DNA from: Leisingera sp. NJS204
GTDB lineage: Bacteria > Pseudomonadota > Alphaproteobacteria > Rhodobacterales > Rhodobacteraceae
Assembly: GCF_004123675.1 (NCBI RefSeq)
Contig: NZ_CP035420.1
Span: 62,001-126,000, forward strand
DNA: 64,000 nt
Direction of reading: 5' to 3'
Shown here: one piece after another, positions 43,785 through 52,333 of the stretch
Layout: each line of letters opens with the position of its first letter
Position numbering within the stretch: the first letter of the stretch is position 1
The notes under the pieces: generated by a model
Database searches by the model: none
The model's input: only the letters and a program-made list of their open reading frames with translations
Told to the model about the DNA's origin: nothing
Position numbers and translations under genes: made by a program

Positions 43785-46700
43785 ATGAGTTTGAACCAGG
43801 CTTTGAAAACGTTTGGGGACGGGGGTGTTTCGGTGCCTCAGATTCCGCTGACGGGCGCTTTCACGATTGAGACTTGGATTTATTTTGAGCCCGGCTCGGT
43901 GATCGACCAAAAGGACGGGATTGTTTCCAGCGGCACCGGCCAGGACGGCAACGACCTGAACTTCTACGACGGCAAGCTGCGGCTCTATCACAATGCGCCG
44001 GGCGAGCCCCGGGCCGACCATGTGGTGGCCAATACGGCCGTGACAGCAGGCGCCTGGACCCATGTGGCAGTGACCCGCGACAGCGCCGGCAATCTCTTTG
44101 TCTATCTCAACGGCGTGCTTGATGCCGCATCAGCCGTGCCCTGGACCGGCACCTTCGACGTGGACGAACTGGGCACCGCGGTGAAGGGCAAAAGCTCGGA
44201 CGCCGAATTCGACAATCTGCGCATCTGGTCGGTGGAGCGCTCGGCGGCTCAGATCGCCGCCGATATGGGCAATACGCAGCCGTCGGACACCACCGGCCTG
44301 GAGCGCAATTACAGTTTCGAAGGGACCAGCATTACCGACCTGACAGGCTCGACCGCGCCGGTGCCGGTGCCGCCTGAGGTCGCGCTGGTGGCCTCAGGCG
44401 CGCCGGTCGGCGGCACCCCCCCGGGCAACATCGCCCCCAATGCCGCGGATGACACCGCCGCCACCGCCGTGGATGCGGCCATTGCGGTCGATGTGCTGGC
44501 CAATGACAGCGATGCGGACGGAACCCTGGATCCCGCCAGCGTGCAGGTGACGGGGGCTGCCGCAAACGGCACCACCAGCGTCAACCCGGCAACGGGCGAA
44601 ATCACCTACACCCCGGACAGCGGCTTCACCGGGCAGGACATGTTCACCTACAGCGTCGCCGATGACGACGGCGACACCGATACGGCGGTGGTGACGGTCA
44701 CTGTGGGCACACCGCCCAACACACCGCCCAACGCGGCGGACGATAGCGCCAGCACAACCGAAGACACGGCCATTGCGGTTGACGTGCTGGCCAATGACAG
44801 CGACGCGGACGGAACCCTGGATCCCGCCAGCGTGCAGGTGACGGGGGCTGCCGCAAACGGCACCACCAGCGTCAACCCGGCAACAGGCGAGATCACCTAC
44901 ACCCCGGGCAGCGGCTTCACCGGGCAGGACATGTTCACCTACAGCGTCGCCGATGACGACGGCGACACCGATACGGCAACCGTAACCGTCACCGTCAATC
45001 CGCAGTCCGGCGGCGGCCAGGCTTTGAAAACGTTTGGGGACGGGGGTGTTTCGGTGCCTCAGATTCCGCTGACGGGCGCTTTCACGATTGAGACTTGGAT
45101 TTATTTTGAGCCCGGCTCGGTGATCGACCAAAAGGACGGGATTGTTTCCAGCGGCACCGGCCAGGACGGCAACGACCTGAACTTCTACGACGGCAAGCTG
45201 CGGCTCTATCACAATGCGCCGGGCGAGCCCCGGGCCGACCATGTGGTGGCCAATACGGCCGTGACAGCAGGCGCCTGGACCCATGTGGCAGTGACCCGCG
45301 ACAGCGCCGGCAATCTCTTTGTCTATCTCAACGGCGTGCTTGATGCCGCATCAGCCGTGCCCTGGACCGGCACCTTCGACGTGGACGAACTGGGCACCGC
45401 GGTGAAGGGCAAAAGCTCGGACGCCGAATTCGACAATCTGCGCATCTGGTCGGTGGAGCGCTCGGCGGCTCAGATCGCCGCCGATATGGGCAATACGCAG
45501 CCGTCGGACACCACCGGCCTGGAGCGCAATTACAGTTTCGAAGGGACCAGCATTACCGACCTGACAGGCTCGACCGCGCCGGTGCCGGTGCCGCCTGAGG
45601 TCGCGCTGGTGGCCTCAGGCGCGCCGGTCGGCGGCACCCCCCCGGGCAACATCGCCCCCAATGCCGCGGATGACACCGCCGCCACCGCCGTGGATGCGGC
45701 CATTGCGGTCGATGTGCTGGCCAATGACAGCGATGCGGACGGAACCCTGGATCCCGCCAGCGTGCAGGTGACGGGGGCTGCCGCAAACGGCACCACCAGC
45801 GTCAACCCGGCAACGGGCGAAATCACCTACACCCCGGACAGCGGCTTCACCGGGCAGGACATGTTCACCTACAGCGTCGCCGATGACGACGGCGACACCG
45901 ATACGGCGGTGGTGACGGTCACTGTGGGCACACCGCCCAACACACCGCCCAACGCGGCGGACGATAGCGCCAGCACAACCGAAGACACGGCCATTGCGGT
46001 TGACGTGCTGGCCAATGACAGCGACGCGGACGGAACCCTGGATCCCGCCAGCGTGCAGGTGACGGGGGCTGCCGCAAACGGCACCACCAGCGTCAACCCG
46101 GCAACAGGCGAGATCACCTACACCCCGGGCAGCGGCTTCACCGGGCAGGACATGTTCACCTACAGCGTCGCCGATGACGACGGTGACACCGATACGGCAA
46201 CCGTAACCGTCACCGTCAATCCGCAGTCCGGCAGTCCAAACCAGGCGCTGCAATCGACCAACGGGCAGGGCGGCGCTGAGATCGGCGGCCTGGTGCTGGA
46301 TGAACCTTTCACAGTCGAAGCCTGGGTCTATCTCGAGCCCGGCAACGCGATTGACGACCGTGATGGCCTTGTCGGCGGCGGCCGGAATACGGCTGGCACG
46401 CAAATCTCATTCGACGGCGGGCGCTTAACCCTGAGCAACTCGATTGCCAGCGGCCCGACAGGCAATCTGATCACGGCCAATACTGCCGCGGCAGCGGGGA
46501 TATGGGCCCACTATGCTGTCACCCGCAGTGTGGATGGTACGCTGAACCTCTACATAAACGGTGTTCTGGATGCGACTGCAGCGGCCGGCTGGACCGGCCC
46601 GATGATCATCAGCGAGATCGGGCGGCCGCTTAATGGCGCAACCGAGGGGCAGATCGACAGTCTGCGGATCTGGTCAACCGAACGCTCTGCCGCGGAGATT

Positions 46701-48665
46701 CAAGCCAATTACGATGCCGACATCGATCCGGCTTCGCCCAATCTTGAGCGCTCCTACACCTTTGACAGCAGCACGACGCAAATCATTGACGAAACAGGCC
46801 ATGAGGCGCCGGTTGCGCTGCCCTCGCAGGCAGATATTGTCCAGACAAGCGGTCTGAGCATTGCGGATGCGGTGCCGCTTGCGGACACGCCGCTGGCCGA
46901 CGACGACTATTTTGGCGTTCTGGAAGACAGCTCGCAGATCCTGCTCGCGGTGCTTGCAAACGATTCCGATCCGGAAGGCCAAACGCTCTCGATCAACAGC
47001 TTCTCGGCGCCGGCAAACGGCACCTTGCAGGAAATTGATGGCAAGCTCTATTACACGCCGGACGCCGAGCACTTCGGGACCGACAGCTTCACCTATGACA
47101 TCACCGATGGATCGAATGTCAGCACAGCGGCCACAGCACACATCAATGTGGTGGAAAACCATGGCCAGCCGCAAAGCACGGTCAATACCAACATCTCCCC
47201 CGAGGTCGAGGGCAGCGGCGCCACATTGACCCTGACGAAGGCGGTCCAAATTCCACTGACCGCGGCCGGAAAACAGCCCCGCATCGACACGATGGAGACT
47301 TTCGGAGACCGGATGTTCGTCACCGTCGAAGGTGAAAATGCCGGTGAGGCCAAGATCTACGAGCTGGTTGATGACGGCAATGGCGGCCTGGATGCGGTTG
47401 TGTTCTTTGACGTGAACCCGGGCGTTCAGGCGGCGACGGGCCGCGATCTCGATCACTCGAACAAATTCCATGGCGGCCTGCGTGGTGTCGCCTTCCACCC
47501 TGAGTTCGACACAAACGGTAAATTTTATACGTCCGTCATGGAGGAACGCCCGGCAGTGACGTCCGGTCATACCTATCTGGGAGCGCCGATCAGTGATCCG
47601 ATCGACGCTGACAGCGTCCTGATCGAATGGACCTACGACTTCACCCTGGGTGCAGTGGACCAAAACAGCTACCGCGAGGTCTTCCGGGTGGAAATGCCGC
47701 GCTATGACCACCCGGTCAAGGACATCAAGTTCAACCCGGATGCGCAGCCTGGCGACACCGATTACGGCCTGCTCTATGTCACCCATGGCGACGGGAGCGA
47801 GCAATCGGCCATTGCAGGGGGCGGGCAGGCGAACGACGCGCTTGGCAAAATCTTGCGGATCGATCCGCTGCAGGATGGCGGCAATTCTTACAGCGTGCCG
47901 GCGTCGAACCCGTTTGTCGGCGACCCCGGTATGCTGGACGAGGTCTATGCTCTGGGCTTTCGCAACCCGCATAACCTGACCTTCGCGGATCTTGGCGGCG
48001 GTCAAAGCCAGCTGATCATCTCCGATGCCGGGCGCGACAACGCTGAAGAAGTGAACCTGGTGATTGCAGGCGGCAACTATGGCTGGTCGCTGCGCGAAGG
48101 TCCTCTGGACCACATCGGGAACAACGTTGTCACAGGCGTCGGGCCGCTGCCAGCCAATGAAGCGGATCTGGGGCTGATCTATCCGGCCACTTTCTATGGC
48201 CATGACGGCGAAGTGGGTGAAACCTTTATCTCGCAAGCGATCGCCGGGGGGCATGTGATCCAGAACGGAACGGCGCTTGACGATACCTTCATCTTCGGCG
48301 ACTTCCCAAGCACCGGCCGCATCTTCGGGGCCAGTTTCACGGATATGCGGAACGCGGTGACACTGCTGGATCCGAACGATCCGGCGCGGGATGAACCGGA
48401 TGAGCTGACATGGGCCGAACCTTTTGAGATACAGCTTCTGTTCGATCATGACAGCGATCCGCTCACCGATCCGGTCGCGATGCGCTCGTTCACCGACATT
48501 CTGAACGAAGAGCCGGACTTCCTGAATGTTCTGTCATTCGCCGGCGATCCGCGGGCGGACCTGCGCTTTGGCGAAGGCCCGGACGGGGAGCTGTATCTGT
48601 TCAACAAGCGCAATGGCTGGATCTATCTCGCCGAAGACACCATGCCGGACGAATTCCTCTTCTAG
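43785..48665 (+). CDS. Giant surface protein: three LamG, five cadherin-like repeats and a PQQ sugar dehydrogenase propeller
   Basis: The 1626-residue product starts at ATG 43785, 5 bases after GGAAG. Residues 5-185 are a LamG/concanavalin-like fold (FTIETWIYFEPGSVIDQKDG; FDNLRIWSVERSAAQI). About 215-405 are two cadherin-like repeats (VDVLANDSDADG; GEITYTP; DMFTYSVADDDGDTD). Residues 412-812 repeat all of this almost exactly. A diverged third LamG (about 820-1000) and a fifth repeat (about 1035-1125) follow. Residues 1150-1600 form a glucose/sorbosone dehydrogenase propeller (HGGLRGVAFHPEFDTNGKFY; FRNPHNLTF; GGNYGWSLREG), which binds PQQ and calcium in this family. The end, MPDEFLF, resembles the RTX protein at 6536; type I secretion is likely. 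An adhesin with sugar-oxidase or sugar-binding function is inferred. Confidence 0.88.
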   Translation: MSLNQALKTFGDGGVSVPQIPLTGAFTIETWIYFEPGSVIDQKDGIVSSGTGQDGNDLNFYDGKLRLYHNAPGEPRADHVVANTAVTAGAWTHVAVTRDSAGNLFVYLNGVLDAASAVPWTGTFDVDELGTAVKGKSSDAEFDNLRIWSVERSAAQIAADMGNTQPSDTTGLERNYSFEGTSITDLTGSTAPVPVPPEVALVASGAPVGGTPPGNIAPNAADDTAATAVDAAIAVDVLANDSDADGTLDPASVQVTGAAANGTTSVNPATGEITYTPDSGFTGQDMFTYSVADDDGDTDTAVVTVTVGTPPNTPPNAADDSASTTEDTAIAVDVLANDSDADGTLDPASVQVTGAAANGTTSVNPATGEITYTPGSGFTGQDMFTYSVADDDGDTDTATVTVTVNPQSGGGQALKTFGDGGVSVPQIPLTGAFTIETWIYFEPGSVIDQKDGIVSSGTGQDGNDLNFYDGKLRLYHNAPGEPRADHVVANTAVTAGAWTHVAVTRDSAGNLFVYLNGVLDAASAVPWTGTFDVDELGTAVKGKSSDAEFDNLRIWSVERSAAQIAADMGNTQPSDTTGLERNYSFEGTSITDLTGSTAPVPVPPEVALVASGAPVGGTPPGNIAPNAADDTAATAVDAAIAVDVLANDSDADGTLDPASVQVTGAAANGTTSVNPATGEITYTPDSGFTGQDMFTYSVADDDGDTDTAVVTVTVGTPPNTPPNAADDSASTTEDTAIAVDVLANDSDADGTLDPASVQVTGAAANGTTSVNPATGEITYTPGSGFTGQDMFTYSVADDDGDTDTATVTVTVNPQSGSPNQALQSTNGQGGAEIGGLVLDEPFTVEAWVYLEPGNAIDDRDGLVGGGRNTAGTQISFDGGRLTLSNSIASGPTGNLITANTAAAAGIWAHYAVTRSVDGTLNLYINGVLDATAAAGWTGPMIISEIGRPLNGATEGQIDSLRIWSTERSAAEIQANYDADIDPASPNLERSYTFDSSTTQIIDETGHEAPVALPSQADIVQTSGLSIADAVPLADTPLADDDYFGVLEDSSQILLAVLANDSDPEGQTLSINSFSAPANGTLQEIDGKLYYTPDAEHFGTDSFTYDITDGSNVSTAATAHINVVENHGQPQSTVNTNISPEVEGSGATLTLTKAVQIPLTAAGKQPRIDTMETFGDRMFVTVEGENAGEAKIYELVDDGNGGLDAVVFFDVNPGVQAATGRDLDHSNKFHGGLRGVAFHPEFDTNGKFYTSVMEERPAVTSGHTYLGAPISDPIDADSVLIEWTYDFTLGAVDQNSYREVFRVEMPRYDHPVKDIKFNPDAQPGDTDYGLLYVTHGDGSEQSAIAGGGQANDALGKILRIDPLQDGGNSYSVPASNPFVGDPGMLDEVYALGFRNPHNLTFADLGGGQSQLIISDAGRDNAEEVNLVIAGGNYGWSLREGPLDHIGNNVVTGVGPLPANEADLGLIYPATFYGHDGEVGETFISQAIAGGHVIQNGTALDDTFIFGDFPSTGRIFGASFTDMRNAVTLLDPNDPARDEPDELTWAEPFEIQLLFDHDSDPLTDPVAMRSFTDILNEEPDFLNVLSFAGDPRADLRFGEGPDGELYLFNKRNGWIYLAEDTMPDEFLF
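43797..46232 (+). repeat. 1221-bp near-perfect tandem duplication within a coding sequence
   Basis: Bases from 43797 recur from 45018 with a 1221-bp period (407 codons, in frame), matching until 46232. Reading both copies side by side I see one difference, GGC at 44956 region versus GGT at 46177 region, synonymous for Gly. Inside each copy lies a second, older repeat with a 291-bp period (for example 44493 and 44784). Confidence 0.93.
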
Positions 48666-48797
48666 GCGGTTAGAGGCGCGCAGCGCCGGTCTCATGTAGG
48701 CGGGCGCCGCCAAGACCTCTGCCGCGCCTTCCCCGCCGGTCTATCGTGCGGGCAGCGGCGATCCACCCCGGCCAGGGGCAAGACGAGGATCAGGGCC

Positions 48798-50390
48798 TTA
48801 GGGCTTTCTTTGGTAGATCCGGAAGCGGCCGGTATCTGCGGCATGCGTGTAGCCGCTGCCGAGCAAGGCTCTCAGCTCGGGAAACTCCCGGTCCAGCGTC
48901 TGGCGGCTGTCGAGGCCGGAGCCGGTGACAGCCGGCATGATGTCTTGCGACTGGACGAAGATGGCAAACGGGTCATTTGCTTCGAGTGACCGCATCAGCT
49001 CGGCCCGCGTCTGGCCGGCCGACCATTCCGCCCTTTGCGCAACGTTGTAGATGAACCGGCTTGCGGGTCTGCGTCCGGACTGGAGATAGATGATCGGCTC
49101 AAAGCCCCAAACATAGATCGGCTCATCCTCCGGGACGTGTTTGCGGGCCCAGGCAACGGCATCAAGGTTCGATCTGCGGTCCATGCTGCCGGTGCTGTAC
49201 AGCTTGTCGGTCACGGCTGCTCTTTCCTGCGGCGGCGCGAAGGCAACGCTGGCCAGTGCGACACCGTTTTCCCAATAGCGGAGGGACGCGCGACTGAGGA
49301 ACATCGGCACAACCATGGCGCAGAGGGCCAGCAAGCCTCCAAGCGGCCAACGCGCGAGCCGAATATAAAGCGCCCAATAACCCCAGCCCGCCAGGACAGC
49401 ACAAAGACCAACCGTTGCCGCATAGTGATAGGGGAAGAACTTGGCCTGCAAGGCGACCCCCAGAAGGGTCATGCCAGCGACAAGAATGAGATGCAGGGAC
49501 CATTTGGCAACGGTCCATCCGCGCAGCCCCAGCCCGAGAAAGAGAAACACGCCGGCACTGAGAACCGGCCAGTTCATAACCAGTTTTTTCAAACCATGAA
49601 TAAAGAGGCCTGCGAGACCGGCCAGCTGATGCTGCACGTTGCCGACACCGGTATAGTTCGGGGTGAAGACAAACAGTGTCCAATAAAAATCCTCGAACGA
49701 GCCGGTGATTTTCAAGTAGAGGAAAAGCGCGCCGAGAACTGCGGCGGCCCCAAGCGCAAACTGCAGCGTCACGCTGACCGTCCCGCGCCAGCTTCCGCCG
49801 GCCTTGGCCGCGGCATAAAGGGCAAAGGCATAGCTGATCAGAATCCCGCCGCCGAGGGGCGGTTTCAAGAGGGCCGCACAGACGTAAAGCGCTGCCACGG
49901 CCCAAAGGGCCTGGGGCATGCTGCTGAGGCAGATCGCCAGAAGGACCAGCGCGGCGCCGAACACCTCGGGCTGGCCCACATGCCAAAAACCGTATTGCGT
50001 GATGCCGAACAGGAAGACCGGCGCGATGAAGAAAACCGCCCGCCGGTCAACCGCCTCTGCCGATATTCGATAGGCGGCCCACAGCCCCAGGCACAGCGTG
50101 GCAATTTCGGCAATGCGCAGCCCGGTTTCCGCCGGGCCGAAGAGCAGCTGCGCGCAGGCATAGACAAAGAAGATCCCGGGGGTCTTGAAGTCCCATGCAT
50201 CCTTGTAGGGGGCGCCGCCGGCCAGCATCGTATCGGCCACGACAGCAAAGATCGCCTGGTCGCGGCCAAATGGCAGGACAAGCAGATGCAAGATGAAAAC
50301 AAGGGACAGAAGAAGGCAGGCCAATGCGGCGGTCCACGCTGGCCAGGACACCGCGGCTTTTGTTTTTGATTGATCTAGCGCATTTGCCAT
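48798..50390 (-). CDS. GT-C membrane glycosyltransferase, GT39/ArnT-like
   Basis: The 530-residue product has 9-11 membrane spans and a soluble C-terminal part (about 395-530). After the first span it reads LPFGRDQAIFAVVADTMLAG (about 38-57), then GAPYKDAWDFKTPGIFFVYA, the R/D-D-x-x-Y and GxxxYxDxxxxKPP-like pattern of GT39/PMT-family enzymes that take sugars from polyprenyl phosphates in the periplasm. It is convergent with the LamG gene and divergent from the AftB-like gene at 50649. With that gene and the one at 52334 it forms a membrane-enzyme block. It could modify the EPS or surface lipids. Confidence 0.82.
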   Translation of the reverse strand: MANALDQSKTKAAVSWPAWTAALACLLLSLVFILHLLVLPFGRDQAIFAVVADTMLAGGAPYKDAWDFKTPGIFFVYACAQLLFGPAETGLRIAEIATLCLGLWAAYRISAEAVDRRAVFFIAPVFLFGITQYGFWHVGQPEVFGAALVLLAICLSSMPQALWAVAALYVCAALLKPPLGGGILISYAFALYAAAKAGGSWRGTVSVTLQFALGAAAVLGALFLYLKITGSFEDFYWTLFVFTPNYTGVGNVQHQLAGLAGLFIHGLKKLVMNWPVLSAGVFLFLGLGLRGWTVAKWSLHLILVAGMTLLGVALQAKFFPYHYAATVGLCAVLAGWGYWALYIRLARWPLGGLLALCAMVVPMFLSRASLRYWENGVALASVAFAPPQERAAVTDKLYSTGSMDRRSNLDAVAWARKHVPEDEPIYVWGFEPIIYLQSGRRPASRFIYNVAQRAEWSAGQTRAELMRSLEANDPFAIFVQSQDIMPAVTGSGLDSRQTLDREFPELRALLGSGYTHAADTGRFRIYQRKP

Positions 50391-50648
50391 CGGTCTCTTC
50401 TTTGCTGCGGTTGCTCATGAAATAACTGCTGCGCAATCCGGATATTATTGGAATTCCCCGGACGCGCCTGATCCGCCGTAACGGCAGGTGCAAAAAGATT
50501 AAGAAGCTGGTTTACTCCTGATATAATTCAGAATTTCCGGGCTGGCCGGTAGTATAAATATAAAAAGGCCGAATCGGGGGATTTTTTGTTTGAAGGCCTT
50601 AGTTGTTTAGCGGGTGAAGCACAGTGTTGCGGGTTGCGGAGTTTCGGC
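50391..50648. promoter_or_regulatory. Divergent promoter region for the GT-C genes
   Basis: These 258 bases are the most AT-rich intergenic stretch of the right half. They contain the promoter at 50499-50527 and a further AT run at 50551-50566. GGAG at 50637-50640 sits 8 bases before the ATG at 50649. Confidence 0.5.
50499..50527 (+). promoter_or_regulatory. Sigma-70-type promoter for the 50649 operon
   Basis: TTAAGA (50499-50504) and a perfect TATAAT (50522-50527) are exactly 17 bases apart. The start site would be near 50534, leaving a 5' UTR of about 115 bases. This is the best promoter match I find in the window. Confidence 0.6.
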
Positions 50649-52301
50649 ATGACGGATGTTCCTGATCGTTCCGGTAGGACAGAGGATGTTTTTTCAGGAT
50701 CTTCCAGAGCGGGCCGGCACGCCGGGCTTTGGCTCTCAACGCTTTTGGCTGCATTCATGCTGCACATATTCTGGCTGCATGTTGTGGCTGAGGACGCCTA
50801 CATCTCGTTCCGTTTCGCTCAGAACCTCGCAAACGGCCATGGCCTGGTCTGGAACATCGGCGAGGCGCCGGTCGAGGGGTATACCAACTTTCTTTGGGTG
50901 ATACTGTGCGCGGCCATGCTGAAGCTTGGCCTCGAGGTCGAGCTTTACAGTACCCTTCTGGGCAGCCTTGCATCGGTCCTGACACTCCTCATCTGCTACG
51001 CGTGGGCGCGCCGGTTCATGCGGCTGCCCGCGGCAAGCGCGCTTGTTCCCGTTGTGCTGCTGGCCGCCAGCGGCCCATTGGCCGCCTGGGCGGGAAGCGG
51101 CATGGAAACAGCGCTTTTTGGGTTTCTGATCACGCTTGGGGCCTATTTCTTTGCCGGCTACTGGCACGGCCGGCCAGCCTGGTGGCTGTCCCTGTGCGCC
51201 GTCTGTTTTACCGCTGCCGCCATGACTCGCCCCGAAGGCGCCATGGTCTTCTGTGCGCTTGGCCTCATCGGTTTGCTGATGACGGCCGGAACGCCCCGGT
51301 GGCGCCATTTCATCCTGCCGGCTCTGATCTTCACCGCCTTGTTCGGAGCCTACTTCCTGTGGCGCTACAGCTATTTCGGATGGCTCCTGCCCAATACGTT
51401 TTACGCCAAGACGGGCGGGGGAAGCACGCAAATCGCGCGCGGGATCTCACATGTGATGTGGTTCGGCGCACTGTTTGCCGTTCCGCTTGTGCCGGCTTTG
51501 CTCACACTGATCCCCCAGGGTCTCAAAGCGCTCAGGCGGCCCGGATCTGCCGAAGGCATGCGTTTTGTCCGCGAGCGGGCCGCGTTTTGGCTGCCGGCTT
51601 ATCTGGGGCTTGTTTATTCGGCCTATATCGCCGCCGTCGGCGGCGATTACATGGCCATGTTCCGTTTCTTTGCGCCAATCACGCCGATGATTTGCCTCTT
51701 TACCGGCGGTTTGATCGGTGCAGGCTTCGCAATGACACGCAGTTGGATCCCAAGAGCCGCTTTTGCCATCGGCATTGGCGCCATTCTTATTCAGTCGACC
51801 CCGGCCGAAGCAAAGCTGTTCCCGAAAATGTGGAACAACCATGGGACATGGAGGGGCATTGAAACCGAGCGCTGGCACGTCAACCGGCTGACCCGGATCG
51901 GTGAACATTTCCAGTCGCTGCGGACAAGCTACGATGACAGCATTGCAACCGACGGGATTGGCGCGATCGCTTTTGCCGCTGATATGAAAGTGATTGGCCT
52001 CCACGGGCTGGTGGACGTGCATATTGCCCACAAAGAATTCGGTGAAGGGGAACTCGGCTCCGGCCTGCCAGGGCACGAGAGGGGCGATCTCGACTATATC
52101 TTCTCGAAGCGCCCGGCGTATTTCATGTTCAACCGGCGCCTGTCAGACGAAGCCTTTGCAAGATCGCCGAAGAAAATGCCCGCCAAGGCGGCGGAGATCG
52201 TTGCCGCCGAATATGAACTGGCCTCCGACTATCTGGTGGATTCCGCCAACGGTGAGGCCGGCTATTTTACGTATCTGAAGCGTGTTGCAAGCGATGACTG
52301 A
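50649..52301 (+). CDS. GT-C membrane glycosyltransferase, AftB-like (paralogue of the gene at 16283)
   Basis: The 550-residue product starts at ATG 50649 after GGAG; the open frame to 50586 has no start signal. After the first span comes VAEDAYISFRFAQNLANGHG (about 46-65), then LVWNIGEAPVEGYTNFLW, the E-D-x-Y-I-S-F-R-x-A and VEGYTNFLW signature of AftB-like transferases. NTFYAKTGGG is near 250 and VGGDYMAMFRFFAPITPM near 330. About 10 spans precede a periplasmic C-terminal part. It aligns with the 16283 product over these landmarks but keeps the family consensus better. The donor is probably a polyprenyl-phosphate sugar. Followed after 32 bases by the flippase-like gene. Confidence 0.82.
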   Translation: MTDVPDRSGRTEDVFSGSSRAGRHAGLWLSTLLAAFMLHIFWLHVVAEDAYISFRFAQNLANGHGLVWNIGEAPVEGYTNFLWVILCAAMLKLGLEVELYSTLLGSLASVLTLLICYAWARRFMRLPAASALVPVVLLAASGPLAAWAGSGMETALFGFLITLGAYFFAGYWHGRPAWWLSLCAVCFTAAAMTRPEGAMVFCALGLIGLLMTAGTPRWRHFILPALIFTALFGAYFLWRYSYFGWLLPNTFYAKTGGGSTQIARGISHVMWFGALFAVPLVPALLTLIPQGLKALRRPGSAEGMRFVRERAAFWLPAYLGLVYSAYIAAVGGDYMAMFRFFAPITPMICLFTGGLIGAGFAMTRSWIPRAAFAIGIGAILIQSTPAEAKLFPKMWNNHGTWRGIETERWHVNRLTRIGEHFQSLRTSYDDSIATDGIGAIAFAADMKVIGLHGLVDVHIAHKEFGEGELGSGLPGHERGDLDYIFSKRPAYFMFNRRLSDEAFARSPKKMPAKAAEIVAAEYELASDYLVDSANGEAGYFTYLKRVASDD

Positions 52302-52333
52302 ATGCTTTGGATCCGAGACAAGGTTTTAACAGG

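Noticed and set aside
46674-48449. 591-codon minus-strand open frame opposite the PQQ propeller
   Set aside because: The plus strand carries recognisable propeller motifs here; the antisense product has no family pattern.
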